The notes under the pieces are model-generated. The model made no database searches and was not told where the DNA came from. It saw only the letters and a list, made by a program, of their open reading frames with translations. Shown piece after piece: positions 62,632-64,000 of a stretch of 64,000 bases of DNA; position 1 is the first letter of the stretch, and each line of letters opens with the position of its first letter. The position numbers and the translations under genes are program-made. The stretch is taken from positions 248,001 to 312,000 of the forward strand of contig NZ_JABWDU010000006.1 of NCBI RefSeq assembly GCF_013371465.1, given 5' to 3'. The stretch comes from Ensifer oleiphilus (GTDB lineage Bacteria > Pseudomonadota > Alphaproteobacteria > Rhizobiales > Rhizobiaceae).

Positions 62632-63441
62632 ATGATGAAACAACGCAGACAATGGTTGAAGGGTCTGGGGCTGAAGGCTCTGGCTCTCGCCCTCGGCGTC
62701 GCCTGGGCCGGCGTGACCTACGCGCCGAGCGCTGCCATGGCCGAAGACAAAGTGACCGTCTTTGCCGCCGCAAGCCTGAAGAACGCGCTCGATGCGATCA
62801 ACGCCGAATGGCAGAAGGAAAGCGGCAAGGAAACGACCGTTTCCTACGCGGCAAGCTCAGCCCTTGCCAAGCAGGTGGAACAGGGCGCGCCCGCTGACGT
62901 GTTCATCTCCGCCGATCTCGCCTGGATGGACTATCTGGCAGAGAAGAAGCTGATCAAGGACAACACGCGCGCCAATCTGCTCGGCAACCGCATCGTGCTC
63001 GTCTCCGGCAAGGCGGACGCGCAACCGGTCGACATCAAGCAGGGCTTCGACCTGGCAGCGCTGATCGGCGACGACCGCCTGGCGATGGGCGCGGTCGATT
63101 CCGTGCCGGCCGGCAAGTATGGCAAGGCAGCGCTTGAAAAGCTCGGCGTCTGGTCGAGCGTTGAACAGAAGGTTGCCGGCGCCGAAAGCGTGCGCGCAGC
63201 CCTGCTGCTCGTTTCGCGTGGCGAAGCGCCCTATGGCATCGTCTACCAGACCGACGCCGCTGCCGATCCGGGCGTCAAGGTCGTCGGAACTTTCCCCGAA
63301 GACAGCCACCCGCCGATCATCTATCCGATCGCGATCACCACGGACAGCAAGAGCGCCGATGCAGCCGCCTATGTCGACTTCATCAAGTCCGATAAGGCAG
63401 CACCGCTCTTTGAGAAGCAGGGCTTCACCATCCTCAAATAA
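62632..63441 (+). CDS. modA: Molybdate ABC transporter substrate-binding protein
   Basis: 269 residues; ATG at 62632 five bases after GGAGG. Signal peptide about 1-37 (LGLKALALALGVAWAGVTYA then SAAMA). Mature: DKVTVFAAASLKNALDAINA (conserved A-A-A-S-L molybdate site), VSYAASSALAKQVEQGAPAD, FISADLAWMDYLAEKKLI, LLVSRGEAPYGIVYQTDAAA. Binds molybdate/tungstate for ModBC. Regulated by the ModE-like site. Followed by a 100-bp gap with a hairpin before modB. Confidence 0.95.
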   Translation: MMKQRRQWLKGLGLKALALALGVAWAGVTYAPSAAMAEDKVTVFAAASLKNALDAINAEWQKESGKETTVSYAASSALAKQVEQGAPADVFISADLAWMDYLAEKKLIKDNTRANLLGNRIVLVSGKADAQPVDIKQGFDLAALIGDDRLAMGAVDSVPAGKYGKAALEKLGVWSSVEQKVAGAESVRAALLLVSRGEAPYGIVYQTDAAADPGVKVVGTFPEDSHPPIIYPIAITTDSKSADAAAYVDFIKSDKAAPLFEKQGFTILK

Positions 63442-63486
63442 CGTTCGCCTTGCCTGTGCAGAAATAGGCGAAGCATCTATCCTTCT

Positions 63487-63515
63487 CCAACGCCGCGCGC
63501 AGGCTGCGGCGTTGG
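63487..63515 (+). repeat. Hairpin between modA and modB
   Basis: Perfect 10-bp stem CCAACGCCGC / GCGGCGTTGG with a 9-base loop, 45 bp after the modA stop. It could stabilise the modA message or partly stop transcription. Confidence 0.65.
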
Positions 63516-63541
63516 GCATTTCGACCGGAGGCGGCAAGACT

Positions 63542-64000
63542 TTGGATTGGTTGGAATTGAGCGACGCGGAATGGGCGGCGATCCTTTTGAGCCTGCGCGT
63601 GGCAACGGTTGCGATGGTCGGCAGCCTGCCCTTTGCGCTTGGGGTCGCCATGCTGCTCGCGCGCGGCCGCTTTTGGGGCAAGACGGTGCTGAACGGCCTC
63701 GTGCACATGCCGCTGATCCTGCCACCCGTCGTCACCGGCTTTCTGCTGCTGCTGCTGTTCGGCCGTCGCGGACCGATCGGCGCGTTTCTGGCCGAGAATT
63801 TCGGCCTCGTCTTTTCCTTCCGCTGGACCGGCGCTGCCCTAGCCTGCGCCGTCATGGCCTTTCCCCTGATGGTGCGCAGCATCCGACTGTCGATCGAGGC
63901 GGTCGACCGCAAGCTCGAGGATGCAGCAACCACGCTCGGTGCCGGACCTGTCTCGGTGTTCTTCACCGTCACCCTGCCGCTGATCCTGCCGGGCATCATC
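63542..64000 (+). CDS. modB: Molybdate ABC transporter permease, 3' end cut by window edge
   Basis: 153 codons seen from the TTG at 63542, ten bases after GGAGG; no ATG is better placed. Translation begins LDWLELSDAEWAAILLSLRV and continues with VATVAMVGSLPFALGVAMLL, MPLILPPVVTGFLLLLLFGR (ModB-typical L-P-P-V-V-x-G) and the EAA loop start EDAATTLGAGPVSVFFTVTL. Inner-membrane channel of ModABC. modC is expected beyond the window. Confidence 0.93.
   Translation, partial: MDWLELSDAEWAAILLSLRVATVAMVGSLPFALGVAMLLARGRFWGKTVLNGLVHMPLILPPVVTGFLLLLLFGRRGPIGAFLAENFGLVFSFRWTGAALACAVMAFPLMVRSIRLSIEAVDRKLEDAATTLGAGPVSVFFTVTLPLILPGII

Overview
The window looks like a chromosomal segment of a fast-growing rhizobium, most likely Ensifer/Sinorhizobium (E. 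adhaerens or 'Pseudomonas denitrificans' SC510 type). Grounds: high GC, two RIME-type rhizobial intergenic mosaic elements, a fused-A/B pha-type K+/H+ antiporter operon beside gltX-lysS, and an aerobic cobFGHIJ / cobK / cobLM cluster laid out as in P. denitrificans. The species is inferred from gene content and order; no rRNA is present. I saw no tRNA, rRNA, CRISPR array, insertion sequence, phage gene or transposase, so this is mostly core genome.

Layout. 0-5 kb: a truncated ZIP-like metal transporter and a Tat-exported two-domain multicopper oxidase behind a palindromic, Fur-like control region, then small soluble-protein genes and a LysE exporter. 5-7 kb: a lysine/ornithine decarboxylase with a ~400-nt leader that resembles the alphaproteobacterial speF RNA motif. 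7-10 kb: a LysR regulator, then a DUF1007 protein and a NicO-type Ni/Co transporter. 10-19 kb: acetyltransferase, TerB-like protein, KDPG aldolase, a CYTH-CHAD pair, tRNA hydroxylase TrhO, the metNIQ methionine importer and a TerC protein. 19-30 kb: carbohydrate genes (epimerase, GH1 glucosidase, Gfo/Idh oxidoreductase, sugar isomerase, xylA, xylB, LacI-family regulator) and an exported metallophosphoesterase. 30-37 kb: an EmrAB-type efflux operon divergent from its TetR regulator, an AraC/GyrI-like regulator, a second TerC, a VOC protein and an ArsR regulator with tandem operator repeats. 37-48 kb: gltX-lysS, a membrane-anchored protein, nucleoside hydrolase, an exonuclease-ATP-dependent DNA ligase pair, DUF3008, and a GGDEF/EAL sensor. 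48-54 kb: phaAB-C-D-E-F-G. 54-61.6 kb: the aerobic corrin-ring cluster. 61.7-64 kb: ung and modA-modB (modB cut by the window end) behind a ModE-like operator.

How the genes work together: the cob genes carry precorrin-2-derived intermediates through precorrin-3A to hydrogenobyrinic acid. Cobalt for the later chelation could be supplied by the NicO transporter, although that link is inference. xylA and xylB form a D-xylose to xylulose-5-phosphate route under a probable LacI-type repressor. The Gfo/Idh-isomerase pair with the GH1 enzyme looks like glycoside or polyol catabolism. pha handles K+/pH homeostasis, metNIQ imports methionine and modAB imports molybdate.

The most interesting regions are the decarboxylase leader RNA, the interlocked cobK/cobL/cobJ arrangement, the paired operators of the emrAB-tetR and arsR loci, the multicopper oxidase-ZIP unit, and the exonuclease-ligase pair without its usual helicase and phosphoesterase partners. 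I did not find a convincing wholly new multigene system.
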